Assembly (NCBI GenBank): GCA_021927905.1
Contig: BLLK01000045.1
Span: 682,001-746,000, forward strand
DNA from: Chaetoceros tenuissimus
Taxonomy: Eukaryota; Bacillariophyta; Thalassiosirophyceae; Chaetocerotales; Chaetocerotaceae
Direction: 5' to 3'
DNA length: 64,000 bases
In this document: piece by piece, positions 43,011-52,853 of the stretch
How the letters are laid out: every line of letters starts with the position of its first letter
Numbering within the stretch: position 1 is the stretch's first letter
Position numbers and translations under genes: made by a program
The notes under the pieces: model-generated
Told to the model about the DNA's origin: nothing
The model's database searches: none
What the model saw: only the letters and a program-made list of their open reading frames with translations

Positions 43011-45356
43011 ATGAGTTCACGCAATCATCTTCATCAGAATAACAAAAAGAAATATGGAAACAATTTGCTCTCACTAAAACTGCAACCACCTCCACCACCT
43101 ATATCAAATCTATCATTTAGTAAATCATCTACAGCTACAAGGGAGAAGAGTTCTTTACAATCTATCAATATGGATATCAATAGAAATATATCTTCAAATT
43201 CTTCAAGTGGTAATGGTTTGCTTCTACTTAGTACAAAGAAAAGTGATAGGTCCTCCTCAACATTAGGAAATTCAGCAAATCCGAAAAAGAAAACTGTCAA
43301 GGGAATAAGCACTCATGACGCACTAGTTAATGCTTTGAATGGCAACGATGGAAATGACACAGAAGAAGTTGTACCTCTTGCTTGGGGAAAGAAAGCCCCA
43401 CCAGCATCAAGTCCTGGTGAAGAAAAAGATAATTTGGACAATATTACTACACCTCACGATCAAGAAAATTTTACTGCTGATGAAGACAGTTCGAAAATAA
43501 AAAAAGAGAAAAGTCATACTGACCCATCTGATAGCAATTTAATACACATTGCATCCGAGATTCCAGTTTCAAATGATAGCGCTGAATCCATCGCGACTGA
43601 ACAGGTACAGCTATCAACGACAGATGCTGAAGAAAAGTCAGAAGATCAAGTAGAATTTATGAAGAAACTTGCTAAAGAACGTGCAGAAAAACGACGTAGA
43701 GAAGAAGATGATAGAATTGCCGAACAAAAAGAGCGCGCTAATCAGCGACTTGTGGAATTAGAACTCAAAATGAAAAAGAAAGACGTCGAGGACAAAATGA
43801 GTAATAATATTCCAAATTCAAAAGAGCAGCATCATATGAATGCAGCTATTAGATTCTCTGATCCAGGGAGAACGTATAGTTCTTTGCTTGGCGGCACGTC
43901 TGCAACGAACACAATTGCAAAGAGCAATGTAGGAGCGAATACCATTGATGAAGGCGATAGTAGGGAACCGAAAATGATTCAGTTCAATAGTTATGACGAT
44001 CGCGATCGCGGATCAAGAAGCTCTGGCGCTGGACCTAGAATGCTTTTTGATCCAAAGAGTGGATCTATGGTCGCGGTGACATCACCATCACCAAAAGAGA
44101 AAAAGTCATCTTCCAAGAAGAAAATTATGAAGAATCTTGAAAATAAGAAAAGCACGCGTCATATGAAAGACGAAAGCTTCGGGAGGAATGAGAATAAGAA
44201 AATTGAAACGAATAAGCGCTCTTTGAAACGAGATGCAAAGCAAGTTGGAGAAGGTTCAGCAACTCATAGCGAAACGAAGACAAATAAGAATGGCAGGAAT
44301 CTTCCAAGAACTTGTGGAGTATTGTACATGCGTGATGCAAAGGGCCGTTTTATTTCCGCCGATGGATGCGAAGGCGATCAAGGTTATGGTGCTCACAGTG
44401 TACCTGGAGGAAAAATCCGGAACCCACAGGCATATAGTGAGTACAAGCAGAGAGAGAAATCGTCGAGGCAGGTCAAAAAGAGCCCGCGATTAAGTCCTTC
44501 CTCCAAGAGCGTTGATCCTAGTTTTGGGCCTCAAACACATCAAACTCCTACTTTAACATCATCGATGAAGGATTATGATTATAGTAAAAGGAGCTTGAAT
44601 CGTTCTGATTTTATGCGAAAATCCAACCTAGCCACAAATTCCAACGGTACGAATACAAGTAAGGAACAAACTTCATTGAATGTCGTTGACAGTTTGACAG
44701 GAAATGATGAATTGGATCTATTGTCAGGAATAGAAGCATCACCAAAACTGCAAGCAACAGCAGCCGCATGGGCACCAAGCGAGGCTGTTCTTGCTTTGGC
44801 AACCGCAAAGAAGAATAAAAGTGATGACATCTCACTTGATAATAACAGCGAAGATGATATTATTAATGAATCTATTCATGATATGCATGAGTTATCTCTT
44901 AATGAGAATGGTGAAGATTTGGACAAGAATGAAGATTTAGAGTCATCAATCGGCCTCGGTCTTGGATTTGACCCATCAAACTTATCCATGATGATGTCTC
45001 CTGCATTAAACGGCGAAGCAGATCCCAGTATTGCACATTTGGGAAATTTTGGTTTGGATGAACCAGCCTTGCCAAAATCTTCATCAAACTCTATGCTTTC
45101 TGCAGCTGGAATTCTCGGTGGGGGAACTTCTACCTGGGGTGCAACGAATGGAAGTTCAATGGGATCCTTATCAAACTGGGATGTCAGGTCCTCGAACGAA
45201 AACACAAACGAAGGCGACCCCACAGTACAGAAATCTTCCAACTCCTTTCTCTCATTCGGGGTTGGAAGAGGTCAGACTACCTGGGGAAATGGAAAAAGTA
45301 GCGAATCAAAATTCGGAGCATTTATTGCATCATCTTCAGAAAATAGTAAGGATTGA
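43011..45356 (+). CDS. Large disordered protein, unrecognised
   Basis: Single exon, 781 residues, ATG start. It is Ser/Asn/Lys/Glu-rich, with little predicted fold. Features in order: a Pro run (PPPPPI) at 24-30, a conserved-looking VKGISTHDALVNALNG near 105, PLAWGKKAPP near 130, a basic coiled coil (FMKKLAKERAEKRRREEDDRIAEQKE, about 215-265), FDPKSGSMVAV near 345, RTCGVLYMRDAKGRFISADG near 445, and a low-complexity Ser/Gly tail containing LGGGTSTWGATNGSS. The arrangement of short islands in disordered sequence recalls RNA-granule or translation-factor proteins, but I recognise no family. Confidence 0.75.
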   Translation: MSSRNHLHQNNKKKYGNNLLSLKLQPPPPPISNLSFSKSSTATREKSSLQSINMDINRNISSNSSSGNGLLLLSTKKSDRSSSTLGNSANPKKKTVKGISTHDALVNALNGNDGNDTEEVVPLAWGKKAPPASSPGEEKDNLDNITTPHDQENFTADEDSSKIKKEKSHTDPSDSNLIHIASEIPVSNDSAESIATEQVQLSTTDAEEKSEDQVEFMKKLAKERAEKRRREEDDRIAEQKERANQRLVELELKMKKKDVEDKMSNNIPNSKEQHHMNAAIRFSDPGRTYSSLLGGTSATNTIAKSNVGANTIDEGDSREPKMIQFNSYDDRDRGSRSSGAGPRMLFDPKSGSMVAVTSPSPKEKKSSSKKKIMKNLENKKSTRHMKDESFGRNENKKIETNKRSLKRDAKQVGEGSATHSETKTNKNGRNLPRTCGVLYMRDAKGRFISADGCEGDQGYGAHSVPGGKIRNPQAYSEYKQREKSSRQVKKSPRLSPSSKSVDPSFGPQTHQTPTLTSSMKDYDYSKRSLNRSDFMRKSNLATNSNGTNTSKEQTSLNVVDSLTGNDELDLLSGIEASPKLQATAAAWAPSEAVLALATAKKNKSDDISLDNNSEDDIINESIHDMHELSLNENGEDLDKNEDLESSIGLGLGFDPSNLSMMMSPALNGEADPSIAHLGNFGLDEPALPKSSSNSMLSAAGILGGGTSTWGATNGSSMGSLSNWDVRSSNENTNEGDPTVQKSSNSFLSFGVGRGQTTWGNGKSSESKFGAFIASSSENSKD

Positions 45357-45635
45357 TTCTCTACGACAAATCACGAAATTGAAATATATACTGAGGAGTT
45401 CACACGAGAATACCTACTATTCAACCGCATCAGCTTCAAAATTATGTTACGAATACCTATGATCTCAATACTTCGATCGTACAGTATAACAATCATTACA
45501 GTTCCAATAAGAAATGTCCAAGAGGAAAAGATCTGCTTTTAAAACAACCGGCATGCAGTGGCGGAAAAGCAAAAAGTCAAAACTTTACAACTATCCTGAT
45601 ATTTCTTGAATTAATTCTAACAATCTAATATTACA

Positions 45636-48098
45636 CTACATAAACTTTTCAACTCTTTCTCCCAAAGCTGGGATTATAAGCGTATCACCGGATTTGAGAT
45701 CTGCGTGGAGATTCGCCAATGCTCCATTCACATACACGTCCAAGTTACTGTCATTCAATGAATTGGGAACATCGAGACAACATCTTGTACAGATTTCGAT
45801 GATTGCATCAGCTACTGTTGATCCCTTCTTCAAACCTAGCACTTTCCCTTCAACAGCAGAATTAGAACTTAGATAAAAAACAAACACACTATTTTCCATG
45901 AGATGCTCCCGAGCTTGTTTAAGTGCTTTAATATGGTGTTCAGTCAGCAAAGAATGATTTAGGCTGCCGAGTTTAATATCTTCAACAGAATCTAATAAAC
46001 CTGTTATGTCAACTGTATCAACATCATCCAGTAAACTGTTTCTTTCTACTTCATTCGATGAAGAAGTTGGAATTGATAAATTTGACTTAGACATGGAACT
46101 TTTTGATGTTTGTCCTGGGAGTAAGTATTGGTTTTTGTTTCCAATACTATTCAATTTGTAGCTCCAGTGCGCTGCAACCCCAAATTCATTCTTGATGTGC
46201 ATATCTTCACTTCTCACTTGGACTTCGAAAGGCCAGAAGTTCCCGTAGCGATAGCATTGGGATGTATGATGCAAAGACTGATAACCATTTCCTTTTGGAT
46301 TACTTATATAGTCCTTCACCCTACTATCATCTATAGCCGGCCAGACTTGTAGCAGTTTGTTTTGAATGTAATAACAAAGGAACTCTTCACGAGATCTTCG
46401 GTCCTTGTTATTATCATCATCGTTTTCTTTTGCAGCAATGATGATTCTCATTGCTATTGCATCCTGAACCGACCTAATTGATAATGTATCTGGGTTGAAC
46501 AAAGAAAGGCTTGAAGATTTAACACCACCTGGAGAGCCGCCCTCCTTCAATTCCTTCGACTTTTTCAAAAGTTTTCGCCACAAAGAGTAGGGCTTCTTCA
46601 CCCTCGATGTTATCGTCAGTGATTTCAATTGAGGTGCCAACCAAGGATCTTTCTTCAAAATAAGTTCAATACTATCACGAAGGTATTCAGTGACAGACTG
46701 AATAGCAACTCCACTTTTGGCATAAAGTGTAGTTGCTGCTTTGTATTGCCTTCGATACAAAATTTGAAATGCAGTATTTTCCAATTCTGCTTTCAACCGG
46801 TGCATACCCAGGCGCTCTGCAAGCGGGGCATAGACATAAAACGCCTCTCTTGCCTCACGAATGGCCTGTGAAGAGTCAAGAGGAGCTTCTTGATAATTTG
46901 ATGTAGATGATAATCCATAAAATGACGACGAAAGGGATCTATGATGATAAAGTAGACCTCGCAGTCGATATAGACATGCACTAGAGCGAATTGCCAAGGC
47001 CCTCCAATCATCTGTAAAGCTCAAAAGCAAACCTCTCAAACTTGCAGAATCTGCCAAGTTTGGAGATGCCTTTTTTATACGAGATGGTTTGAGCGCATGT
47101 GTCATAATTTCTACCTGTTTCACCTTTGCTGCACTTTGTGAAATCTTCACTGCTTCTACGTCAAAGTCTTCTATGCCAGTTTTGGTAATGATGCTTCTTT
47201 TCTTATCTCGCTTTCTACTGTCGTTCTTCCTACTATCAAAGGATAAAGAATTTGAAGTCTCTTTGTCGTCATCTATAGATACATCAAGTGTTACACTGTC
47301 ATCACTATCAACTGACACCTCTTCTACAGGACTGTCAAAACCCAAAGCCAAAATAGGATTTTCCATACGAGTTTGACCACCCTGTACATGCTCAGATGAA
47401 GTACTTTTCATCATACTTTGTACTGCTTCATATATCCCTGCTTCTCTTGCTAGTACACAGTCAGTGTAATGGAAAGCGGAAGCTACCAAGGTGTCACGAG
47501 TCATGACAGTGAATTTGTCAAAGCTTTCATCATCACTGTTATCATCAGCGTTATATTCTTCCATATTCAGCAAAAGCGTAAGGAAATCACTAGCTCCGAG
47601 AATCAATCTCATATCTCTCTTCGACGCAACAAAAACTGCATCCATGACAACTTCAATGTCTTCTCTCGTAAAAGTTCCAGATTCTATGCAAAAGTCTGCA
47701 TGTCTTTCTAGAGCACTATTTAATATTTGCAAGTTATATTTTGCCTGTGCTCTCAACAATTCTTCATTTTCAATATTTTGATCATGCAACCAAGGGGGAT
47801 TTCTATTAATATTCCTCCTCACTATACCAGAATTGCCTTTGTCAACAGTTATTTTTGCTCCACTAGCTTTCTTAGTTCTTCTTTTCTTGACTAACGTGGA
47901 GACTGCTGGAGTTTCACTTTCAGTTGCAAACTTCAAAACTGACAGTTTCGATAGCCTATATTGATTTTGGCCCGTGGTAAAACATTCCACCTCCTTTATG
48001 TAGAGGTAGATGAATGCAAATATAGTGAAAACATTTGCATGTCGGAATTGTGTTGTCTGACTGCTAGAGGAAGACTTGACAGGTCCTTCACGCAACAT
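45636..48098 (-). CDS. RSH: RelA/SpoT homologue (ppGpp synthetase), plastid type
   Basis: Start at ATG 48098 (820 residues); the longer frame starts with a TTG. Residues 1-37 form a signal peptide ending VEC followed by Phe-Thr-Thr-Gly, fitting plastid import. The hydrolase (HD) region (about 100-340) is degenerate: the His-Asp pairs are not found (FHYTDCVLA; ALAIRSSACLYRLRG). The synthetase domain (about 470-680) keeps VQDAIAMRIII, VKDYISNPKGNGYQSLHH, and EVQVRSEDMHIKNEFGVAAHWSYK. A C-terminal TGS-like domain (VFVFYLSSNSAVEGKVLGLKKGS) ends the protein. It should make but not degrade (p)ppGpp, like the RSH4 class reported in diatoms. A TGACGTCA site lies 204 bp upstream. Confidence 0.93.
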   Translation of the reverse strand: MLREGPVKSSSSSQTTQFRHANVFTIFAFIYLYIKEVECFTTGQNQYRLSKLSVLKFATESETPAVSTLVKKRRTKKASGAKITVDKGNSGIVRRNINRNPPWLHDQNIENEELLRAQAKYNLQILNSALERHADFCIESGTFTREDIEVVMDAVFVASKRDMRLILGASDFLTLLLNMEEYNADDNSDDESFDKFTVMTRDTLVASAFHYTDCVLAREAGIYEAVQSMMKSTSSEHVQGGQTRMENPILALGFDSPVEEVSVDSDDSVTLDVSIDDDKETSNSLSFDSRKNDSRKRDKKRSIITKTGIEDFDVEAVKISQSAAKVKQVEIMTHALKPSRIKKASPNLADSASLRGLLLSFTDDWRALAIRSSACLYRLRGLLYHHRSLSSSFYGLSSTSNYQEAPLDSSQAIREAREAFYVYAPLAERLGMHRLKAELENTAFQILYRRQYKAATTLYAKSGVAIQSVTEYLRDSIELILKKDPWLAPQLKSLTITSRVKKPYSLWRKLLKKSKELKEGGSPGGVKSSSLSLFNPDTLSIRSVQDAIAMRIIIAAKENDDDNNKDRRSREEFLCYYIQNKLLQVWPAIDDSRVKDYISNPKGNGYQSLHHTSQCYRYGNFWPFEVQVRSEDMHIKNEFGVAAHWSYKLNSIGNKNQYLLPGQTSKSSMSKSNLSIPTSSSNEVERNSLLDDVDTVDITGLLDSVEDIKLGSLNHSLLTEHHIKALKQAREHLMENSVFVFYLSSNSAVEGKVLGLKKGSTVADAIIEICTRCCLDVPNSLNDSNLDVYVNGALANLHADLKSGDTLIIPALGERVEKFM

Positions 48099-48660
48099 AG
48101 GTAATGAATGATTCGACAAACCGCTTCCTACTTGTCAACCAGCGCGAATGAAGCCCCCAAATAGATTCAGCTTTTGATTTAAGATTTATATTTTAATTTG
48201 TAGTGGTGGAAGAATGAAACAAAGTGAATACATCCATAGTTTCAATTGCTTGATTGAGCAAACCTTCCAAATTCCAAACGAGAAGGAAAGAGTATGGCAG
48301 GTGACGTCATTGACAGGAATACTATATGAATATAGAGTGTACTTACATCGCTCAAACTTAAAGTTTTGTAAGTATCACAGTAAAGTACTTTATTTCGTAC
48401 AATGGGTGCGTATTATTGTATTATTTTGCCAGTCAAATACAAACATTCCACCTTTTAACATTTCAAAATGATTATAATAGTTTACATTTACATTTGCAAT
48501 TTTGGGTAGTGAAAGGAATCGAATCTTATGAAGCCATTTTTCAAAGATCCATTTATTGATCCAAAATTCATCTTTTGATGTTACATATATCCTATTTCCA
48601 ACGTATCTGTGCCGTGTTGCAACTAATGATATATTTCACATATCCCCATGTCAGTCTTAT
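48099..48660. promoter_or_regulatory. Upstream region of RSH
   Basis: 562 bp. The RSH promoter lies to the left end with a TGACGTCA at 48302. An 85-codon plus-strand frame (48214-48471) overlaps it and shows no similarity. Confidence 0.4.
48302..48309. promoter_or_regulatory. TGACGTCA palindrome upstream of RSH
   Basis: Perfect CRE-type palindrome, about 204 bp upstream of the RSH start. A bZIP-type consensus; function inferred. Confidence 0.45.
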
Positions 48661-48870
48661 TTACTCAAGAATGTTGATTAGCTCAAACCATGATGATGGA
48701 CAAGGTTCTTTTGTCATGCCAAGGTATACAACAGCTGGTGCAAACCCATAGAATATCGCCAACTTGGTCTTTTGGAAAATAAAATCTGCATCAAAAAGTT
48801 TCAAAGCCATTGATGGAATCTTTGTGATGGAGAATCCACTGGATGCATTACGTCTTCTTGGAACTGGCAT
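48661..48870 (-). CDS. TOM7-like mitochondrial import receptor subunit
   Basis: 69 residues from an ATG. The C-terminal half reads KTKLAIFYGFAPAVVYLGM then PCPSSWFELINIL, the shape of TOM7: a single membrane helix with GF-P-VVYLG, then a short tail with a Pro pair and an L-L ending. Plant TOM7 has K-KVV-HYGFIPLVIIIGM in the same place. The N-terminus is longer and basic (MPVPRRRNASSGFS). TOM7 modulates assembly of the mitochondrial outer-membrane translocase. Short length makes the call tentative; a 5'-UTR intron is possible (GTAAGT near 48960). Confidence 0.62.
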   Translation of the reverse strand: MPVPRRRNASSGFSITKIPSMALKLFDADFIFQKTKLAIFYGFAPAVVYLGMTKEPCPSSWFELINILE

Positions 48871-49465
48871 TTCGATTCGTACTGTAGGGCAAACTGGTCA
48901 TGAGTTACTCTTACAAATAGCATAGAAAAAGGTGTTCAACAATATACTACAAATCACTTACTGTAATAATTAATTGATTCCCTTTGTCTCTTGCTTTACT
49001 GCAATCTAAATTCTTTAATCAGTTCGGCTTTCTAATTACTAATTACAGTAAAAAATAGAAGTGTATCACGGTGTCGGCGAGTGGCTGTGCGATGAGGGGC
49101 GTTTTATACAAATTTGTACAAGAGACCCTCCTTTTCCCTTTCTTTTCTCTATGTATTTGAAAAAATCAATCTAAGAGTAGTGTTTTCTCATTCTCACACT
49201 CTGATAATTGAGTATAATACTCATTATAAAAGCTTTGTTCCACCATAGACACATCCTTTATTTAATAAGGCATTATAAGAAAATAATGCACAGAAATCTT
49301 ACGAATTCATATATATGAAAAATATGTAACGAAAGAGGTAGACTTGAATGTTTCTGGTAATTAAATAATATTTAAATTGCCCGAAAGGCTTTAATAATTA
49401 AGAAAGTCTGTAATTGAAGAGTGATATTGGATATGTTTAAAGCTAATTATTTTGTAAAACAAATG

Positions 49466-49479
49466 ACGTACGCGTACGT
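49466..49479. repeat. 14 bp perfect palindrome of TACG units
   Basis: ACGTACGCGTACGT reads the same on both strands. It is about 240 bp upstream of COX23 and may be a transcription-factor site; unconfirmed. Confidence 0.5.
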
Positions 49480-49493
49480 ACAAGCTTAGTATG

Positions 49494-49541
49494 ATAATCT
49501 TTTGTATGGAACGGCTCATAATCCTTTGTATGAAACGACCC
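49494..49541 (+). repeat. Two 24 bp direct repeats
   Basis: Head-to-tail copies 49494-49517 (ataatcttttgtatggaacg gctc) and 49518-49541, differing at four positions. Noncoding; lies about 180 bp upstream of COX23. Confidence 0.65.
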
Positions 49542-49719
49542 ACATTGGTGGCTGTGGCTGCTTATTCTATCCCCTCCCTCTCCCCTCTTCCCTTTTCTTT
49601 CCCTAATCGCAACTTTTCTTTGTTTTGTTTCATTGCTTTTCATTGACTAATTCAATGATCTGATTCTATTCATTTTCGTATTTATCTTCCCTATTCCATA
49701 TTTTCACATCAACATTACA

Positions 49720-50055
49720 ATGGGACTACCGGACAAGTCATTCAAAGCCGATGCGAATATTGCAGCTCAAGTGGAAAGACAAAGTAACATTGGGGATCCA
49801 GATCAGCATAATAATGGACAACCAGTTCGTCAAAATTTAGATGTTACTGGTAACCAGCGTTCCAAGTTCATCACTGCTTGCGCGACAGAACACAAGAATT
49901 CCTTGGAATGTATTAATGAAAACTATGAAAGAAGGGAGGTTTGCCAGCCATTCTTCGATGCTTACAAAATATGCAGGAAAGCTGAACATGAAAGAAAGAT
50001 GGAGGAAAATGCTCGTTTATCAGGAGGGAATGGAGAGTCATGTATCATATCATAG
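49720..50055 (+). CDS. COX23: COX23-like twin CX9C protein
   Basis: 111 residues from an ATG, single exon. A disordered head of about 45 residues precedes the CHCH core: C-x9-C in CATEHKNSLEC and C-x9-C in CQPFFDAYKIC, with Tyr/Phe-containing helices between. This is the fold imported by Mia40 into the mitochondrial intermembrane space. NYERREVCQPFFDAYKICRK matches Cox23/CHCHD7, which aids copper delivery to cytochrome c oxidase. The gene is small, as expected. Confidence 0.88.
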   Translation: MGLPDKSFKADANIAAQVERQSNIGDPDQHNNGQPVRQNLDVTGNQRSKFITACATEHKNSLECINENYERREVCQPFFDAYKICRKAEHERKMEENARLSGGNGESCIIS

Positions 50056-50805
50056 GCTGCATGGAGATCAACAAGTTAGCTTGCGCATAAGTCACAGATA
50101 GAATGGTCCCACAAGGTTATAAAAGATGAACAGATATTCAAGTTTTGTTGCAGCTGGTTTACATGAGTCCTTATAGATGATTTCTTTTGAAGAGGTTTGG
50201 ACAATGCAAGTCATAACCTCTTCATCGGCTGAAACCTTTAACATATTGCCTATTTCTATCCATGATTGTATCATGAATGCTAATTGTTTTAATGTAAAGC
50301 TTACTCTAAAATCTCTTGATTTTCACTGCTACTTCTTCGGGAACCGAATCTTATATGTTATATGCAATATCATCGTCAAGATCAGCGTTCACAGGGAAGA
50401 TTTATGCCTTTTGAAAAGCAAAGGTAAATCATATCTGAGATGAAAAAGAAAGCAGAGTGATTTTACAATAAAAGTATTCCAACTTTTGAACAAATTAAAC
50501 AATGCTTGCAATCCCAAAACAAACAGGTTATTATCAGCTCATTTTTGTCCACCCGTCATGGTGTCAATATTTAAATTTGTAGAAAAATGGGATGAAAGAC
50601 ATTCTTCTCAGACTTCTCGAGAATAGAGAACTACTGTGAACTGATGTGGAAGAAGTTTCACCATAGTTCACGAGAAGCCCTCACACAGAGGGAATACAGA
50701 TGTTTAGAAATACTCCAGCATACATATTAGTTGAGCTCTACAGATTTTTGTGTGAGAAAAGAGTGTGGAGTAAACAGATTTCAAGTGTCGAAGTCTATTG
50801 AAAGA
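50056..50805. other. Gene-free 750 bp spacer
   Basis: A plus-strand ATG frame (50177-50443, 88 codons) and an overlapping minus-strand frame (50092-50274) exist but neither shows similarity; they are mutual shadows. The rest is AT-rich. Confidence 0.35.
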
Positions 50806-51631
50806 ATGTCAGTCACAGGAGTAGAGGTTGCTCTTTATGGGTTACTTTCGATTGCGGTTTTCTTTGTGGTTACATTGCTTCTCTTTTCCCTAGATAACCC
50901 CATGCGATGTATTTCTCACTGCTGTAGACACTTATTTAATCCGCGGTCTTGGTGCCGAAGAGTTGATCAAAATCCTGCCATTGAGAGAAGAAGATCTTCT
51001 ACATTTGGGCAAATAATCCTAATGACAAGACAATCGAGAACGCAACAATATCTTCGTAGATTTCAAAACAAATCTAGCCCAACCCATCAGCTGTACTTTT
51101 CTGACATTAAAAGCAGGGATTGTAGAATGTATTTTATTCTTAGTAACATCATCCGTAAGGTACGTTCATACGAGTATAACTCAGAATCAAGTTAAATTTT
51201 CTTGAAAAGCTTTTCCTCAACATTTTCAACAGAAAGCACTGCAAAGAAAAGAACCAGGATCAACTTATGTTGACATCAAAGGCAATATCTTGTTGAACCC
51301 AACTGATTTATGCTGCGTCCCTTGTTCTGATGAAGAAGAAGGGGTTCAGAATAAAATAGATCTTGGCTCTTCTGAACCAATGAAGAACCAAGAAGAGAGA
51401 CCACACTGCACTATATGCCTTGACGAATACAAGGACAAAGATACTGTTGTTTGGTCTAACAATGAACTTTGCAATCATCATTATCATATCCGCTGCATCG
51501 TTGAGTGGCTTCTTGATAATGAAGGTAAATGTCCAATGTGCAGGGAAGAATTCATTTTGATCGAAGGTTTGCATTATGATCCTGTAGATTTCAATTGGAA
51601 TGATGACGAAGGCTCTTTTCAACCTCAATAG
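50806..51631 (+). CDS. Membrane RING-H2 E3 ubiquitin ligase
   Basis: Two exons, 50806..51159 and 51233..51631, with a 73 bp intron (GTACGT...CAG), phase 0; 250 residues. Start is ATG 50806; an upstream TTG frame is longer but not used. Residues 5-30 (VEVALYGLLSIAVFFVVTLLLF) are a single membrane segment. A basic linker and exon 2 KALQRKEPGSTYVDIKGNILLNP follow. The RING-H2 finger is CTICLDEY...ELCNHHYHIRCIVEWL...CPMC, with the C-H-H-C order complete. It resembles ATL/RNF-type ligases that work at ER or endosomal membranes with E2 enzymes. Confidence 0.9.
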
Positions 51632-51719
51632 ACCCCCAAAAGTCTAATTTACGTGGTACTATCAGTAAATAATTAATACAGAATGAAAAGCATTAGCGAG
51701 CATTATACTTTATGCGGTT

Positions 51720-52853
51720 TTATTTTTTTGTGAGGGCAATCTGAGCCATTTTTAAAGCACCTTCATAGGTCTTGTTACCTCCGATAAAACCTGCTGCATG
51801 GACAAACTTAGCTCCCTCAATTCCAGATACCTTTTCAAGATCTTCATCTCTAACTCCCCTCCATTCCTCAGGTAATGAGAGTCTGTTCTCAAATGCTTGT
51901 CCCTCCACTGTTACGGCTTGTACTCGCCACATACCAGCTTGATCAGTGTACAAAACAAATTTGATTAAATTCTCAATCTTTTGCTCTTTTTCAATTTCAT
52001 AAAGGTGTGATTTCCAAGGCATACCACCGCTTTCGAACTTGATGATCTCCCCAGAAGAATCACATTCAAATCTCTTCAAAACTGCACTCTCAACGAAAGT
52101 ACGAGCTGGCAAGTCGCTTTCCACAATCTGACTCAAAACTTGAAGGAAATCTTCTCCACACATGTTTGATGCCATTTCAAATCTATCATCCACATTTGGA
52201 GAAGGAGTTTCGTTCCATCTAGGATTCAATCTAGAAACACGACTAGACAATCCAGTGCAGTCTTTGTAAACAAGTTCACTTGCTTGCTCCACCCCTGTAT
52301 CAATCGCATCGATAGCTTCCATAAATCTATTGTACATTTTTGTGTACACGAGGTCTAGATCTTTTTCACTTAATGCTGGGTATAGATTAGTGATAACATC
52401 TTTACCATAATGTCTATATACTAGACCACTTGCAGACAACTTTGTGCATCTTGGTGTTTTTACTTCATTTCCATTCTCGTCTAACTTCACTTTATCCTCA
52501 AACTTCTCTTCATATCCTCTTTGATGATGATCATATAAATTCTTGGAGTGGTCATAGGTTCCTCCAACATCAATCACAATATCTGCCTTGCTGAATTCCT
52601 CCTTATCTCTAGAACGGAGGACAGGAGATTGGTAATATTCCTTTGTCTGACGAAGAAGCCAGACACCAAGAGCTTCATCAGCTTGAAAAGTCCCCGAATG
52701 AGTAGCAATTAACTTTTTTGAAGCAGGAATATCAAGTTTTGCTTTCTTCAAGTCTGGATTACTAGATGACATGTTGATAGATCGGATATTTCGGATGTGA
52801 AAAGCTTTTGATAGTGATGGTAAAAGGCAAAGTGCAAATGCTTTCCTGATCAT
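51720..52853 (-). CDS. MYG1: MYG1 family (UPF0160) protein
   Basis: Start at ATG 52853 (377 residues); the longer frame begins with a TTG. Residues 1-30 (IRKAFALCLLPSLSKAF) resemble a signal or mitochondrial presequence. The MYG1 signature is intact: IATHSGTFQADEALGVWLL, IVIDVGGTYDHSKNLYDHHQRGYEEKF (a DHH-type metal site), AIDTGVEQ and SRVSRLNPRWNE. MYG1 is a DHH-family 3'-to-5' RNA exonuclease of nucleus and mitochondria in animals and fungi. Length agrees with the family. Confidence 0.93.
   Translation of the reverse strand: MIRKAFALCLLPSLSKAFHIRNIRSINMSSSNPDLKKAKLDIPASKKLIATHSGTFQADEALGVWLLRQTKEYYQSPVLRSRDKEEFSKADIVIDVGGTYDHSKNLYDHHQRGYEEKFEDKVKLDENGNEVKTPRCTKLSASGLVYRHYGKDVITNLYPALSEKDLDLVYTKMYNRFMEAIDAIDTGVEQASELVYKDCTGLSSRVSRLNPRWNETPSPNVDDRFEMASNMCGEDFLQVLSQIVESDLPARTFVESAVLKRFECDSSGEIIKFESGGMPWKSHLYEIEKEQKIENLIKFVLYTDQAGMWRVQAVTVEGQAFENRLSLPEEWRGVRDEDLEKVSGIEGAKFVHAAGFIGGNKTYEGALKMAQIALTKK

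Larger units (their letters stand above)
48871..49719. promoter_or_regulatory. Divergent spacer, TOM7-like / COX23
   Basis: 849 bp between divergent starts. It carries a 24 bp tandem repeat (49494-49541), a 14 bp palindrome (49466-49479), TACGTA-type motifs and a C/T-rich stretch before the COX23 start. No gene seen. Confidence 0.4.

Noticed and set aside
48214-48471. 85-codon plus-strand ATG frame upstream of RSH
   Set aside because: Overlaps the RSH promoter and has no recognisable domain; kept as noncoding.
50092-50443. Overlapping ORFs on both strands (88 and 60 codons)
   Set aside because: They are mutual shadows with no recognised similarity, and neither has supporting splice or domain evidence.
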